Position numbers and translations under genes: made by a program. Of a stretch of 21,195 bases of DNA, positions 14,426 to 21,195 are shown in pieces. Every line of letters begins with the position of its first letter. Position 1 is the stretch's first letter. The DNA is from RGIG4608 sp045125655 (GTDB lineage Bacteria > Bacillota > Clostridia > Oscillospirales > CAG-272), in NCBI GenBank assembly GCA_045125655.1, contig JBGVNP010000187.1, positions 1 through 21,195 on the forward strand, read 5' to 3'. The notes below the pieces were generated by a model. That model saw only the letters and a list, made by a program, of their open reading frames with translations, ran no database searches and was not told the origin of the DNA.

Positions 14426-16798
14426 TTAATTATTTGTAGAATCTCCCTCGGGGATTGGATTTTCACCGGTATCACCACCTGCGTTGTCACTACCGCCTAT
14501 ATTATCCCCACCGCCCTCGGGCGTTTCGGGATTAGGATCGGGTGTGGGCTCGGGAGATGGCTCCTCGGGAGTGGGAGTTTCAGGATCTTCTTCTACTTCG
14601 GGAATTGTAAATCCATTGAAGCCGTATTGCTTTATAATTCTCTCAAAATCTCTTAAGCTAAGATTGAAATCACACATTCCTTCAATAATTGCGGGCGTTT
14701 CGGGATTTCCATCATCTAAATATTGATATACATCTCCTTGGTATTGCCACATTGAGTATAGGGTTTTATAATTGTCTATTTTTTCATTTATAAAGTCAGC
14801 GTAATCTTCAAAGCTGTGAGGAGGATTGTCGCTGTATGCCCAATGAGCAATCCAAATATCGTGATTTGCTAAAAATTCATTACCCTCGCAGAAATCTCTA
14901 ACAAAGCTAAGACTTGAATAAAATGCGGGATAATATCCGTTGTTAAGTATTTCTTTCATGAATGTGCTTATTATTTCCACAACCAAATTCTTTTCAAATG
15001 TGGTTGGATAATATTTTTTGGCATCTTCCATGTCGAAATAAATGGGATATTCAAATTGTTTGTTTTTCAGCCATTTTATAGCGTTTGTGGCATCTTCATA
15101 TGCCATTTCGGTGTTTTCGGCGTATGTGAAGAAATATGCTCCTACACCGAGTCCTGCTGCTTTGGCGGCAGCATAGTATTCTTCAAATTTGTTATCTTTA
15201 CCCAAACTGGATCCAACTTTGAGAATAACAAATTTAACCCCTGCATCCTTAAGTTGTTGGAAATCTACTTCTTCTGCATAATTTGCGAGATCCAATCCAA
15301 AAACAGGAGCGTAACTATCATCATTGGTGTATCCGCCAAATACAGTAGAGTAGAACATGTGATCGCCGTGATAGGTGACATCGCATCCTTCCTTATTGCA
15401 CTTGTAAACGACATATCCCTGCTCATCAAACTTGGGAGCGACGAGTGTTTCTGGAACAAATTTGTGATCTCCTGTGGGAGGAACAACATCCTCTACATAG
15501 CTGTGGTTGCAGTTTTTGTTTGTACAGGTGTAAAGTGTAAATCCTGCTTTATCTTCTTCGGCATAGAAAGTTTCTCCGTTGTTATAGGTGTGCCCAAAGG
15601 CGTTTACAAAATTATCAATATGAGTATAAAAACAACCTTCGCGCTCACACATATATTCTGTATAGCCATTTTCGGAGCAAGTAGAGGGCACTATTCTATG
15701 TATTATCTCTGTGTTTATCAAGTGGCCTGCTGGAATTTCTTTATAATCTTCATTTTTAGTATAACAGTATTTGCAAGCTTTATGGGCGGTATATCCGTTA
15801 TCATAACATGTTGCGTCTAAAGCTTCCACAGTTACCATGGTATGAGAAGCAAAGAAAACAATTTTGTCTTCAACATAGTTACAGAGTTCACACGCCTTAT
15901 GAGCACTGTAACCATTCTCTGTGCAAGTGAAGGGTTTTGCCTCTACGTCAATTAATTTGTGTGTGATGGGAATATCAATATCGTAAAGGCGTTCACTTGC
16001 TTGATCATCATTATAATAATGCTCACAAACAGAGCAAAGGTAATGTTCAATGTTGCCTTTTTCGTAGCAATCTGGGTTCTTTGCAGGGAAAAATGTGAGA
16101 GTGTGTTGATTTGTTGGATTGATTGTTTCATATCCTTCGGTATATATACAATCCTTACATTTTTTGTGCGCGGTATAGCCTGATGTGCCACACGTAGCAG
16201 GCTTGCCTGGTTTGTCCTCAAGGTTGTGTCCCTTTTTGGGAAGAATAGTTTTGCCTTCTACATAGTCACAGTTCGTACATTTTTTGTGTGCGGTATAGCC
16301 GTCAGTAGTGCAGCTATTGGATCTTGATGACACGTCAACGAGCTTATGCCCTGCAGGAATTGATTCTTTACCATCGGTATAAGTACAATTTTCGCATTTT
16401 TTGTGCGCGGTATATCCGTCTTCTTCGCAAGTAGCATCCATTGCTTCTACATCTGCAAGACTGTGTCCAAGCGCTTCAACCGTGCTATCCTTATATTCGT
16501 CTCCACATTTTTCGCAAAGGTGGGAGGTGTAACCATCCTCGGTGCAAGTGGGAGCGACCTTTGTTTCCTTATATGTATGACCTGATGCGGTGATTTCGTC
16601 CGTGTTGAACTCAACTCCGCAGTCAAGGCAAATGTTTTTTGTGTAGCCATCGGTCTCGCAGGTGGCTTCAATTACTGATACGTCCAAATTCTTGTGAGGG
16701 CATTCGGTTGGTATGAGCTTATATACCAACAGAGAGAGAATGCACATGCATATCAGCAAAATCGTTGCTAAAATTGCAGTTTCAATATGCTTTGTCAT
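14426..16798 (-). CDS. Membrane-anchored GH25 muramidase with a Cys-rich repeat array
   Basis: Predicted peptidoglycan hydrolase held at the cell surface, 790 residues. A membrane segment lies at 7-27. About eleven repeats of 30-39 residues fill 43-480, each near the pattern ATCxxxGYTxHxxCxxC..GH. Nine carry three cysteines plus the closing His; the last two (about 408-446 and 452-480) have lost the first Cys. A GH25 lysozyme domain occupies about 498-725: GLDLANY with Asp503, and YFDMED with Asp589 and Glu591, the expected catalytic DxE. GMCDFNLS (707-714) is the usual C-terminal Asp motif. The tail (734-790) is rich in Pro, Glu, Gly and Asn, with no sortase signal. Start: aaaggag on the minus strand (complement of 16806-16812) is 7 bases from ATG 16798; an upstream ATG at 16822 precedes that RBS. 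Such repeats occur in clostridial surface proteins; metal binding is inferred. Confidence 0.9.
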   Translation of the reverse strand: MTKHIETAILATILLICMCILSLLVYKLIPTECPHKNLDVSVIEATCETDGYTKNICLDCGVEFNTDEITASGHTYKETKVAPTCTEDGYTSHLCEKCGDEYKDSTVEALGHSLADVEAMDATCEEDGYTAHKKCENCTYTDGKESIPAGHKLVDVSSRSNSCTTDGYTAHKKCTNCDYVEGKTILPKKGHNLEDKPGKPATCGTSGYTAHKKCKDCIYTEGYETINPTNQHTLTFFPAKNPDCYEKGNIEHYLCSVCEHYYNDDQASERLYDIDIPITHKLIDVEAKPFTCTENGYSAHKACELCNYVEDKIVFFASHTMVTVEALDATCYDNGYTAHKACKYCYTKNEDYKEIPAGHLINTEIIHRIVPSTCSENGYTEYMCEREGCFYTHIDNFVNAFGHTYNNGETFYAEEDKAGFTLYTCTNKNCNHSYVEDVVPPTGDHKFVPETLVAPKFDEQGYVVYKCNKEGCDVTYHGDHMFYSTVFGGYTNDDSYAPVFGLDLANYAEEVDFQQLKDAGVKFVILKVGSSLGKDNKFEEYYAAAKAAGLGVGAYFFTYAENTEMAYEDATNAIKWLKNKQFEYPIYFDMEDAKKYYPTTFEKNLVVEIISTFMKEILNNGYYPAFYSSLSFVRDFCEGNEFLANHDIWIAHWAYSDNPPHSFEDYADFINEKIDNYKTLYSMWQYQGDVYQYLDDGNPETPAIIEGMCDFNLSLRDFERIIKQYGFNGFTIPEVEEDPETPTPEEPSPEPTPDPNPETPEGGGDNIGGSDNAGGDTGENPIPEGDSTNN

Positions 16799-16832
16799 AT
16801 TAGTTCTCCTTTGTAGTGTCATTTATATCATT

Positions 16833-16861
16833 ATTATAATATCATCGTCTTGTATTTTCAA
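16833..16861 (-). promoter_or_regulatory. Promoter of the muramidase gene
   Basis: Minus strand: TTGAAA (complement of 16856-16861), a 17-base spacer and TATAAT (complement of 16833-16838), 34 bases before the start codon. Confidence 0.8.
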
Positions 16862-16914
16862 GATGTTTTGATGAAAATGTTTGTTGATTTGAAACTTAGC
16901 TTGTGTTTGGCTTC

Positions 16915-17280
16915 AAATTTTGATTTGTCGCGCACGTTGTTAGCACAGACCAAACGATTAAAAAAGTTTTCGTCCACCTTTTTCAAAAGGTGGCGAGGGT
17001 ACGGGGCGAGTAGCCCTGTATTCGCCATTTCTTTTTTGCCAAGCTTTTTTCTTTGTGGCTATACTGCCAAAGAAAAAAGCGTTATAAACACAAACTATCT
17101 TTTGATACCAAGACTTTTTAGCCGCTTTTCTTTGGAAAAAGAGGCCCAAAGAAAAGCTAACAAAAGAAAGGGCCGTTTTTTGCGCTCACGCCGCGCGGGC
17201 GACCGCTTTTGAAAAAGCGGTGCAAAACAATCAGTGGATCAGTGCGAACATAGTGCTCGCTAAATCTCAATTTATCAAAC
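16915..17280. repeat. Hairpin-rich intergenic element, family 1 copy B
   Basis: A gene-free block of about 365 bases built of palindromes. Perfect inverted pairs: ccacctttt/aaaaggtgg (16974-16982, 16985-16993); gcttttttctttg/caaagaaaaaagc (17043-17055, 17068-17080); gcttttctttgg/ccaaagaaaagc (17124-17135, 17146-17157); accgcttt/aaagcggt (17202-17209, 17214-17221). The ends are related: 16922-16950 matches the reverse complement of the right end, about 17236-17268, at roughly 22 of 28 positions. 17223-17252 repeats 3265-3294. A 120-residue reading frame across the block follows the palindromes and has no protein-like features. It may be a MITE-like element or a structured RNA. Confidence 0.6.
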
Positions 17281-17282
17281 AC

Positions 17283-17996
17283 TCAACGCGTTAAATCCTT
17301 GATAACTTCGCCTGCGAGGATAAATCCTGCGACGGGGGGGACGAATGAGCAGGACGCGGGGCTGATTCTGCCCGCCGTGCCCTTTTGCTCGGCGTTATCA
17401 ATCACATGGGGAGTGATTGGTTCTTCCTTGGAATAAACGACCTTAAGGTGTTTTATTCCCAGCTTGCGACAAAGACCGCGCATCACCTTGGCGAGTGGGC
17501 AAACGCTCGTCTTATAGATGTCGGCGACCTCAAATGCAGTGGGATCGAGCTTATTGCCCGTGCCCATTGAGCAGATGATGGGTGTTCCGCACTTATTGGC
17601 GCGAGTTACAAGTTCCATTTTTCCACTCACGGTGTCTATCGCATCAATTATATAATCGTAATTTTTGAAATCAAATCTATCAGCCGTTTCGGGAAGATAA
17701 AAGATATCAAATTTATTAATCTTTACATCGGGATTTATTGCCTTGGCGCGTGCCTCCGCCACGTCAACCTTCTTTTGACCTACGGTTTCGGTGGTAGCGA
17801 GTATCTGACGATTTATGTTGGACACGGAAACGAGGTCGGAGTCGATAATATCTATCTCTCCAACACCCGCGCGCACGAGTGCTTCGAGTGCGTAACCGCC
17901 CACGCCGCCGATTCCAAAGACGGCAACACGCGATTTCTGTAATTTTTCGATCGCTTCCTTGCCAAGAAGCATCTCGGTTCTTAAAAATTTTTCCAT
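17283..17996 (-). CDS. tcdA: tRNA threonylcarbamoyladenosine dehydratase (TcdA/YgdL)
   Basis: ATP-dependent E1-like enzyme that cyclises t6A to ct6A at position 37 of tRNAs reading ANN codons; related to ThiF/MoeB. The 237 residues show the nucleotide fold GIGGVGGYALEAL (28-40), DSD (52-54), the NINRQ motif (60-64), and AIDTVSGKMEL (119-129), where the family Asp sits. PASCSFVPPVAGF (213-225) is typical of the YgdL branch rather than ThiF or MoeB, as is the lack of zinc CxxC pairs. It starts 5 bases after the LRR gene stop with no clear Shine-Dalgarno, so it may rely on translational coupling. Last gene of the minus-strand run starting at mnmG. Confidence 0.9.
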   Translation of the reverse strand: MEKFLRTEMLLGKEAIEKLQKSRVAVFGIGGVGGYALEALVRAGVGEIDIIDSDLVSVSNINRQILATTETVGQKKVDVAEARAKAINPDVKINKFDIFYLPETADRFDFKNYDYIIDAIDTVSGKMELVTRANKCGTPIICSMGTGNKLDPTAFEVADIYKTSVCPLAKVMRGLCRKLGIKHLKVVYSKEEPITPHVIDNAEQKGTAGRISPASCSFVPPVAGFILAGEVIKDLTR

Positions 17997-18001
17997 ATTG
18001 T

Positions 18002-18793
18002 TTATTCTACATTGAGATTTGGTGAATTATTAAATGTCGTGCTTTCAACATCACATTCGCTTGGTATTTTGATATAGGTAAGTGTTTGTAACTGTGCAAA
18101 AGCATAATGACCAATATATGCAAGCGTGTCGGGAAGTGTAACACTTTCAAGATTGGTACATTCGCGAAATGTGTTATCACGAATCATATCAACTCCATTG
18201 GGTATTGTGACCTTTTTCAGAAAGTGACATTTTTGAAATGCCGCGCTACCAATATATATAACTGTAGAAGGAATGTCAATTTGTTGAGCTCCGGAATTAT
18301 AAAAAGCATTTTTATAAATGTCCAACAATCCTTCGGGAAGAACTATTTTTTGACTTTGCACACCCTTAAAGGCGCTGTTTCCAATAGCGGTTACTTGCAC
18401 TCCGTCTATTTTTTGAGGGATTACAAGCTCATTAGGGGGACTTTGCCAGTTTAAAAAGTCGGGATCAAGACCGAGAATGCGGTATCCGTCGTTATCGGGA
18501 TCAATATCATAAAGAAAAATATCATAAACCTTGGGATAACTTTCTGATGAATCGGGGTTTCCAATATTTTCTTTGGTGGTTGTGGTTGATCCCGGCTTTG
18601 TAGTGGTAGTAGAGTTAGGTTTCGCTGTAGTTGTGGTGGTTGAACTTGACTTTGCTGTGGTTGTGGTGGTTGAACTTGGTGTAATTGATTCTTGTGGTGA
18701 TTTGATCGTATTGTGTACGAGAAGAGAAGCAAGTAAAACCAAGATCAGTATTAATACAACACTTATTGCAATAAGTAATTTATTTCTTTTCAT
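18002..18793 (-). CDS. Membrane-anchored surface protein with BspA-type leucine-rich repeats (LRR_5)
   Basis: 263 residues. A short basic start (MKRNK) is followed by a membrane segment (about 6-27). Residues 40-76 form a Ser/Thr-rich linker with five TTTT runs, suited to a wall-spanning, possibly glycosylated stalk. After a linker, residues about 115-260 hold some five to six LRR_5 repeats of about 23 residues, of the kind IPSTVIYIGSAAFQKC, IPNGVDMIRDNTFREC and LPDTLAYIGHYAFAQL. Such domains are associated with adhesion or binding in gut bacteria; the ligand is unknown. AAAGGAG lies 7 bases before ATG 18793 in a 13-base gap after mnmG, so it is almost surely co-transcribed with it. An exported protein between two tRNA modification genes is an odd neighbour. 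Confidence 0.85.
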   Translation of the reverse strand: MKRNKLLIAISVVLILILVLLASLLVHNTIKSPQESITPSSTTTTTAKSSSTTTTTAKPNSTTTTKPGSTTTTKENIGNPDSSESYPKVYDIFLYDIDPDNDGYRILGLDPDFLNWQSPPNELVIPQKIDGVQVTAIGNSAFKGVQSQKIVLPEGLLDIYKNAFYNSGAQQIDIPSTVIYIGSAAFQKCHFLKKVTIPNGVDMIRDNTFRECTNLESVTLPDTLAYIGHYAFAQLQTLTYIKIPSECDVESTTFNNSPNLNVE

Positions 18794-18806
18794 TGTGTGG
18801 CTCCTT

Positions 18807-20687
18807 TCAAACTATCCCAAGATATATCATAAGCACGGAGATATCGGCGGGGGAAACTCCGCTGATGCGCGAGGCTTGTCCGATAGTGAGAGGGCGAACC
18901 TTGGAGAGCTTTTGCACTGCCTCAATTCTGAGTCCCTTAACTGCTTGATAATCTATATTTTCGGGTATCTTTTTCGCCTCAAGGCGCGCGCGGCGCTCGA
19001 CCTCTGCGAGCTGGCGCTTAATATATCCCTCATACTTGATTGAAATTTCCGCGGTCATTCGTACTCCGCGCGGGAGTGACGGACGGCTCGCGTCAATTTC
19101 CGCAAGTGCATCGTAATCAAGTGTGGGACGGCGCAAAAGCTCGGCAAGGGATATGCCTGTTGCGACTGTTGAAAGCTCGCGTGCTTCCAAAAATGGATTT
19201 GCCACGATGGGAGAGATATAAGTTGATTCAAGTCGCGAGATCTCTGCATCCGTCTGTGCTTTTTTATCTATGAATTTTTGGTATCTTTCTTCGCTTATAA
19301 GACCCGCGCGGTAACCGATCTCTGTAAGGCGGCGATCCGCGTTATCCTGACGGAGAAGCAAACGGTATTCCGAGCGCGAGGTCATCATTCTATACGGCTC
19401 GTTCGTGCCCTTTGTAACGAGATCGTCAATGAGAGTGCCGATATATCCGTCACTTCTTTTAAGAACAATCTGCTCTTTTCCGAGAAGAGAGAGGGAAGCG
19501 TTAAGTCCTGCGATAAGTCCTTGCGCGGCTGCCTCCTCATAGCCCGACGTTCCGTTGAACTGACCCGCTCCGTAGAGTCCCGAAATGTCCTTATATTCAA
19601 GTGTCGCATAGAGCTGTGTGGGGTCGGAGCAATCGTATTCTATGGCATAGGCATAGCGCATGATCTCCGCGTTTTCAAATCCTGGGAGTGAGTGCAGCAT
19701 CTTGTGCTGAACGAACGCGGGGAGCGAGGTGGAAAATCCTTGGATATACATTTCCTCGGTGTCTTTACCCATTGGCTCAACAAAGAGCTGATGGCGCTCC
19801 TTATCGGCAAAACGAACGATCTTGTCCTCTATCGACGGACAGTAGCGCGGACCTGTGCCGTGTATCTGTCCCGAATACATTGCCGAAAGATGAATATTTT
19901 CCTTAATAATATTGTGAGTGTTCTCGCTTGTATATACAATGTGGCAGGGAATCTGCTCAATATTGTCAAAATAATGCTCGTCCGTGAGGGCGGAGTAGGG
20001 AGTTATTATTTCCTCACCCGACTGCTCCTCTAAAACAGAGAGATCTATACTGCTCTTTTTAACGCGCGCAGGAGTACCTGTTTTGAATCTCATAAGGCGG
20101 ATTCCCTCGCGCTCAAGCGCCTTTGAAAGACCGCCACTTGCGGCAAGCAAGCCGTCGGGACCCGATGAGAAATTGCGATCGCCCACAAAAATTCTGCTTT
20201 CAAGGTACGTGCCCGAGCAGATGATGGCGCGCTCACATTCCCAACGCTCGCCAAGAGCCGTTATAACGGCGGAGATCGCTCTTGCACCCTCGCAATCGGT
20301 GATCTCTATATCACATATCTCCGCTTGAACAAGGCGCAGATTGGGTGTGTTCTCGATCAACTGCTTTGTGAGAGTCTGATATTTTTTTCTGTCCGCCTGT
20401 ATTCTCTTTGAATGTACTGCCGCGCCCTTTCCAAGATTGAGTGTGCGGCTCTGGAGAGTGACCTTGTCCGCAAGCTCACCCATAACGCCGCCAAGCGCGT
20501 CTATTTCGAATACGAGATGACCCTTTGCAGTGCCGCCAATGGACGGATTGCATGGCATATTTCCAATTGAATCAAGGCTCATTGTGAAAAGGACTGTGTC
20601 GAGTCCAAGTCGAGCCGAGGCTATCGCGGCTTCGATTCCCGCGTGACCCGCGCCGATTACGGCGATTTGTGTTTTTAAGGATGTCAT
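18807..20687 (-). CDS. mnmG: tRNA uridine-5-carboxymethylaminomethyl(34) synthesis enzyme MnmG (GidA)
   Basis: FAD enzyme that acts with MnmE on tRNA wobble uridines, using methylene-tetrahydrofolate, NADH and glycine or ammonium. The 626 residues match the family. FAD site VIGAGHAGIEA (10-20). The signature region GNMPCNPSIGGTAKGH (42-57) contains a catalytic Cys, and DALGG follows (63-67). SRTLNLGKGAAVHS and the C-terminal helical domain that binds MnmE (ending ISGVSPADISVLMIYLG) are present. ATG 20687 has AGGAG six to seven bases upstream on the minus strand. First gene of a run with the LRR gene and tcdA; no convincing promoter was found in the hairpin-rich region upstream. The usual follower rsmG is absent. 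Confidence 0.98.
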   Translation of the reverse strand: MTSLKTQIAVIGAGHAGIEAAIASARLGLDTVLFTMSLDSIGNMPCNPSIGGTAKGHLVFEIDALGGVMGELADKVTLQSRTLNLGKGAAVHSKRIQADRKKYQTLTKQLIENTPNLRLVQAEICDIEITDCEGARAISAVITALGERWECERAIICSGTYLESRIFVGDRNFSSGPDGLLAASGGLSKALEREGIRLMRFKTGTPARVKKSSIDLSVLEEQSGEEIITPYSALTDEHYFDNIEQIPCHIVYTSENTHNIIKENIHLSAMYSGQIHGTGPRYCPSIEDKIVRFADKERHQLFVEPMGKDTEEMYIQGFSTSLPAFVQHKMLHSLPGFENAEIMRYAYAIEYDCSDPTQLYATLEYKDISGLYGAGQFNGTSGYEEAAAQGLIAGLNASLSLLGKEQIVLKRSDGYIGTLIDDLVTKGTNEPYRMMTSRSEYRLLLRQDNADRRLTEIGYRAGLISEERYQKFIDKKAQTDAEISRLESTYISPIVANPFLEARELSTVATGISLAELLRRPTLDYDALAEIDASRPSLPRGVRMTAEISIKYEGYIKRQLAEVERRARLEAKKIPENIDYQAVKGLRIEAVQKLSKVRPLTIGQASRISGVSPADISVLMIYLGIV

Positions 20688-20719
20688 AAATTCTCCTGTG
20701 ATTTATTGTTGAACACTTT

Positions 20720-20802
20720 AAATTGTGATTTGTCGAATAGTTAGAGAGTTAGTTTGCGAAAAAATAGAGTCGCTTTTTGAAAAAAGCTCCGCAAAAACCT
20801 TT
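20720..20802. repeat. Intergenic repeat, family 1 fragment C
   Basis: aaattgtgatttgtcg (20720-20735) repeats the left-end motif seen at 7160 and 16915. Further on, about 20773-20799, cgctttttgaaaaaagc plus ccgcaaaaac resembles the 17205-17228 segment of copy B (cgcttttgaaaaagcggtgcaaaac). It lies directly upstream of mnmG and may be part of its leader. Confidence 0.45.
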
Positions 20803-21119
20803 TATAGCGGCTTCGCTCAGACGCCGTGTAGTTAGTTAGTGCGCTTGGGTTTCTACTGACTTTACGTAAATTTTCGATAATTCAAGAATGAATTATCGGT
20901 TTAGAAACTCCAATACCGCCCTTACGTACAAGTACGACGGTCGGCATTGTACTTTCAAAACCACGAAAATCACTCCTACGGAATGATTTTCTAAACTTTA
21001 CTTACTTTATGCCATATAATAAAGTCTGTGCTAACAACAAAACAGTTAGTTGAGGTAGCAAATCATAGATTTTCGAAGCGCCTGTTAAAATGGCGAGAAA
21101 AACGTTATGTTCCGCGCGT
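20803..21119. other. Gene-free region with stable hairpins
   Basis: No ORF is supported. Hairpin 1: cgataattca (20875-20884) with tgaattatcg (20889-20898), 10 perfect pairs and a 4-base loop, enclosed by gtttcta/tagaaac (20849-20855, 20902-20908). Hairpin 2: cgtac aa gtacg near 20920-20935. Hairpin 3: gaaaatcactcc (20965-20976) with ggaatgattttc (20980-20991), 11 of 12 pairs, 3-base loop. No U-tracts follow. A TATAAT-like word occurs near 21015. It could be a small RNA, an mnmG leader in antisense orientation, or repeat-derived sequence. Confidence 0.4.
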
Positions 21120-21195
21120 TGTCATTCTGGAGCTGCCCTTGTGTCCGTACCGAGATTCTATCGGTCGCTTATGCTCCCTCCAGAATGACACAAGG
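21120..21195. repeat. Dispersed palindromic repeat, family 2 second copy, cut by the window end
   Basis: Arms tgtcattctggag (21120-21132) and ctccagaatgaca (21178-21190) are perfect inverted repeats. Between them lie cccttgtgtcc and gagattctatcggtc, as in the copy at 7229-7303; the two copies have nearly the same length (75 and 76 bases) and differ only in short patches. The unit may continue past the window. Confidence 0.75.

Noticed and set aside
15056..15820. A 254-codon plus-strand frame with hydrophobic, Cys-rich product
   Set aside because: Complement of the GH25 and Cys-repeat coding sequence; it has no RBS and repeats only because the true gene repeats.
15360..16675. Cys/His repeats as DNA-binding zinc fingers
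   Set aside because: The array follows a membrane anchor and is fused to a wall hydrolase, so it is outside the cell; the spacing is also not that of C2H2 fingers.
16799..16822. Upstream ATG for the muramidase
   Set aside because: The aaaggag RBS lies between it and ATG 16798, so the later ATG is used.
16850..17212. A 120-codon frame across the hairpin block
   Set aside because: It runs through the palindromes, begins inside the promoter of the muramidase gene and gives a Lys/Phe/Arg-rich, unprotein-like product.

Overview
The window looks like a chromosomal piece of a low-to-moderate GC, Gram-positive anaerobe of the Bacillota, most likely class Clostridia. The evidence is a large single-chain pyruvate:ferredoxin oxidoreductase, strong AGGAGG-type ribosome binding sites, clean sigma-A promoters (TTGACA-17-TATAAT), a T-box leader, a lipoprotein-dependent ABC transporter, and BspA-type leucine-rich and Cys-rich surface repeats familiar from gut Clostridia. 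No phage, plasmid, transposase, CRISPR, tRNA or rRNA gene is visible. The genus cannot be fixed from this sequence alone.

Layout: (1) 1-3166, the 3' seven-eighths of a highly codon-biased pyruvate:ferredoxin oxidoreductase gene and its terminator. (2) 3171-4759, a small inverted-repeat element, then mnmE with its own near-consensus promoter. (3) 5093-8940, two separately transcribed genes for unrecognised single-pass, helix-rich surface proteins. They are homologous to each other and are separated by a repeat-filled spacer. (4) 8961-11150, the CCA-adding enzyme gene (cca) convergent with a YwaF/TMEM164-type membrane protein; the two share a terminator. (5) 11280-14405, a T-box leader with a candidate Trp (TGG) specifier in front of a three-gene ABC importer of the TrpXYZ type. 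(6) 14426-16861, minus strand, a membrane-anchored GH25 muramidase carrying about eleven Cys-rich repeats. (7) 16915-17280, a hairpin-rich intergenic element. (8) 17283-20687, a minus-strand run mnmG, then an LRR_5 surface protein, then tcdA. (9) 20688-21195, no gene, several hairpins, and a second copy of the 7.2-kb repeat cut by the window end.

Functional threads: four genes act on tRNA (mnmE and mnmG together make the cmnm5U34 modification, tcdA makes cyclic t6A37, cca finishes the 3' end), and the T-box senses tRNA charging. A second thread is the cell envelope: two helical surface proteins, a wall hydrolase, an LRR protein and a putative membrane acyltransferase. The least understood items are the paralogous helical surface proteins, the Cys-repeat muramidase, and two families of palindromic intergenic repeats that recur in the window.
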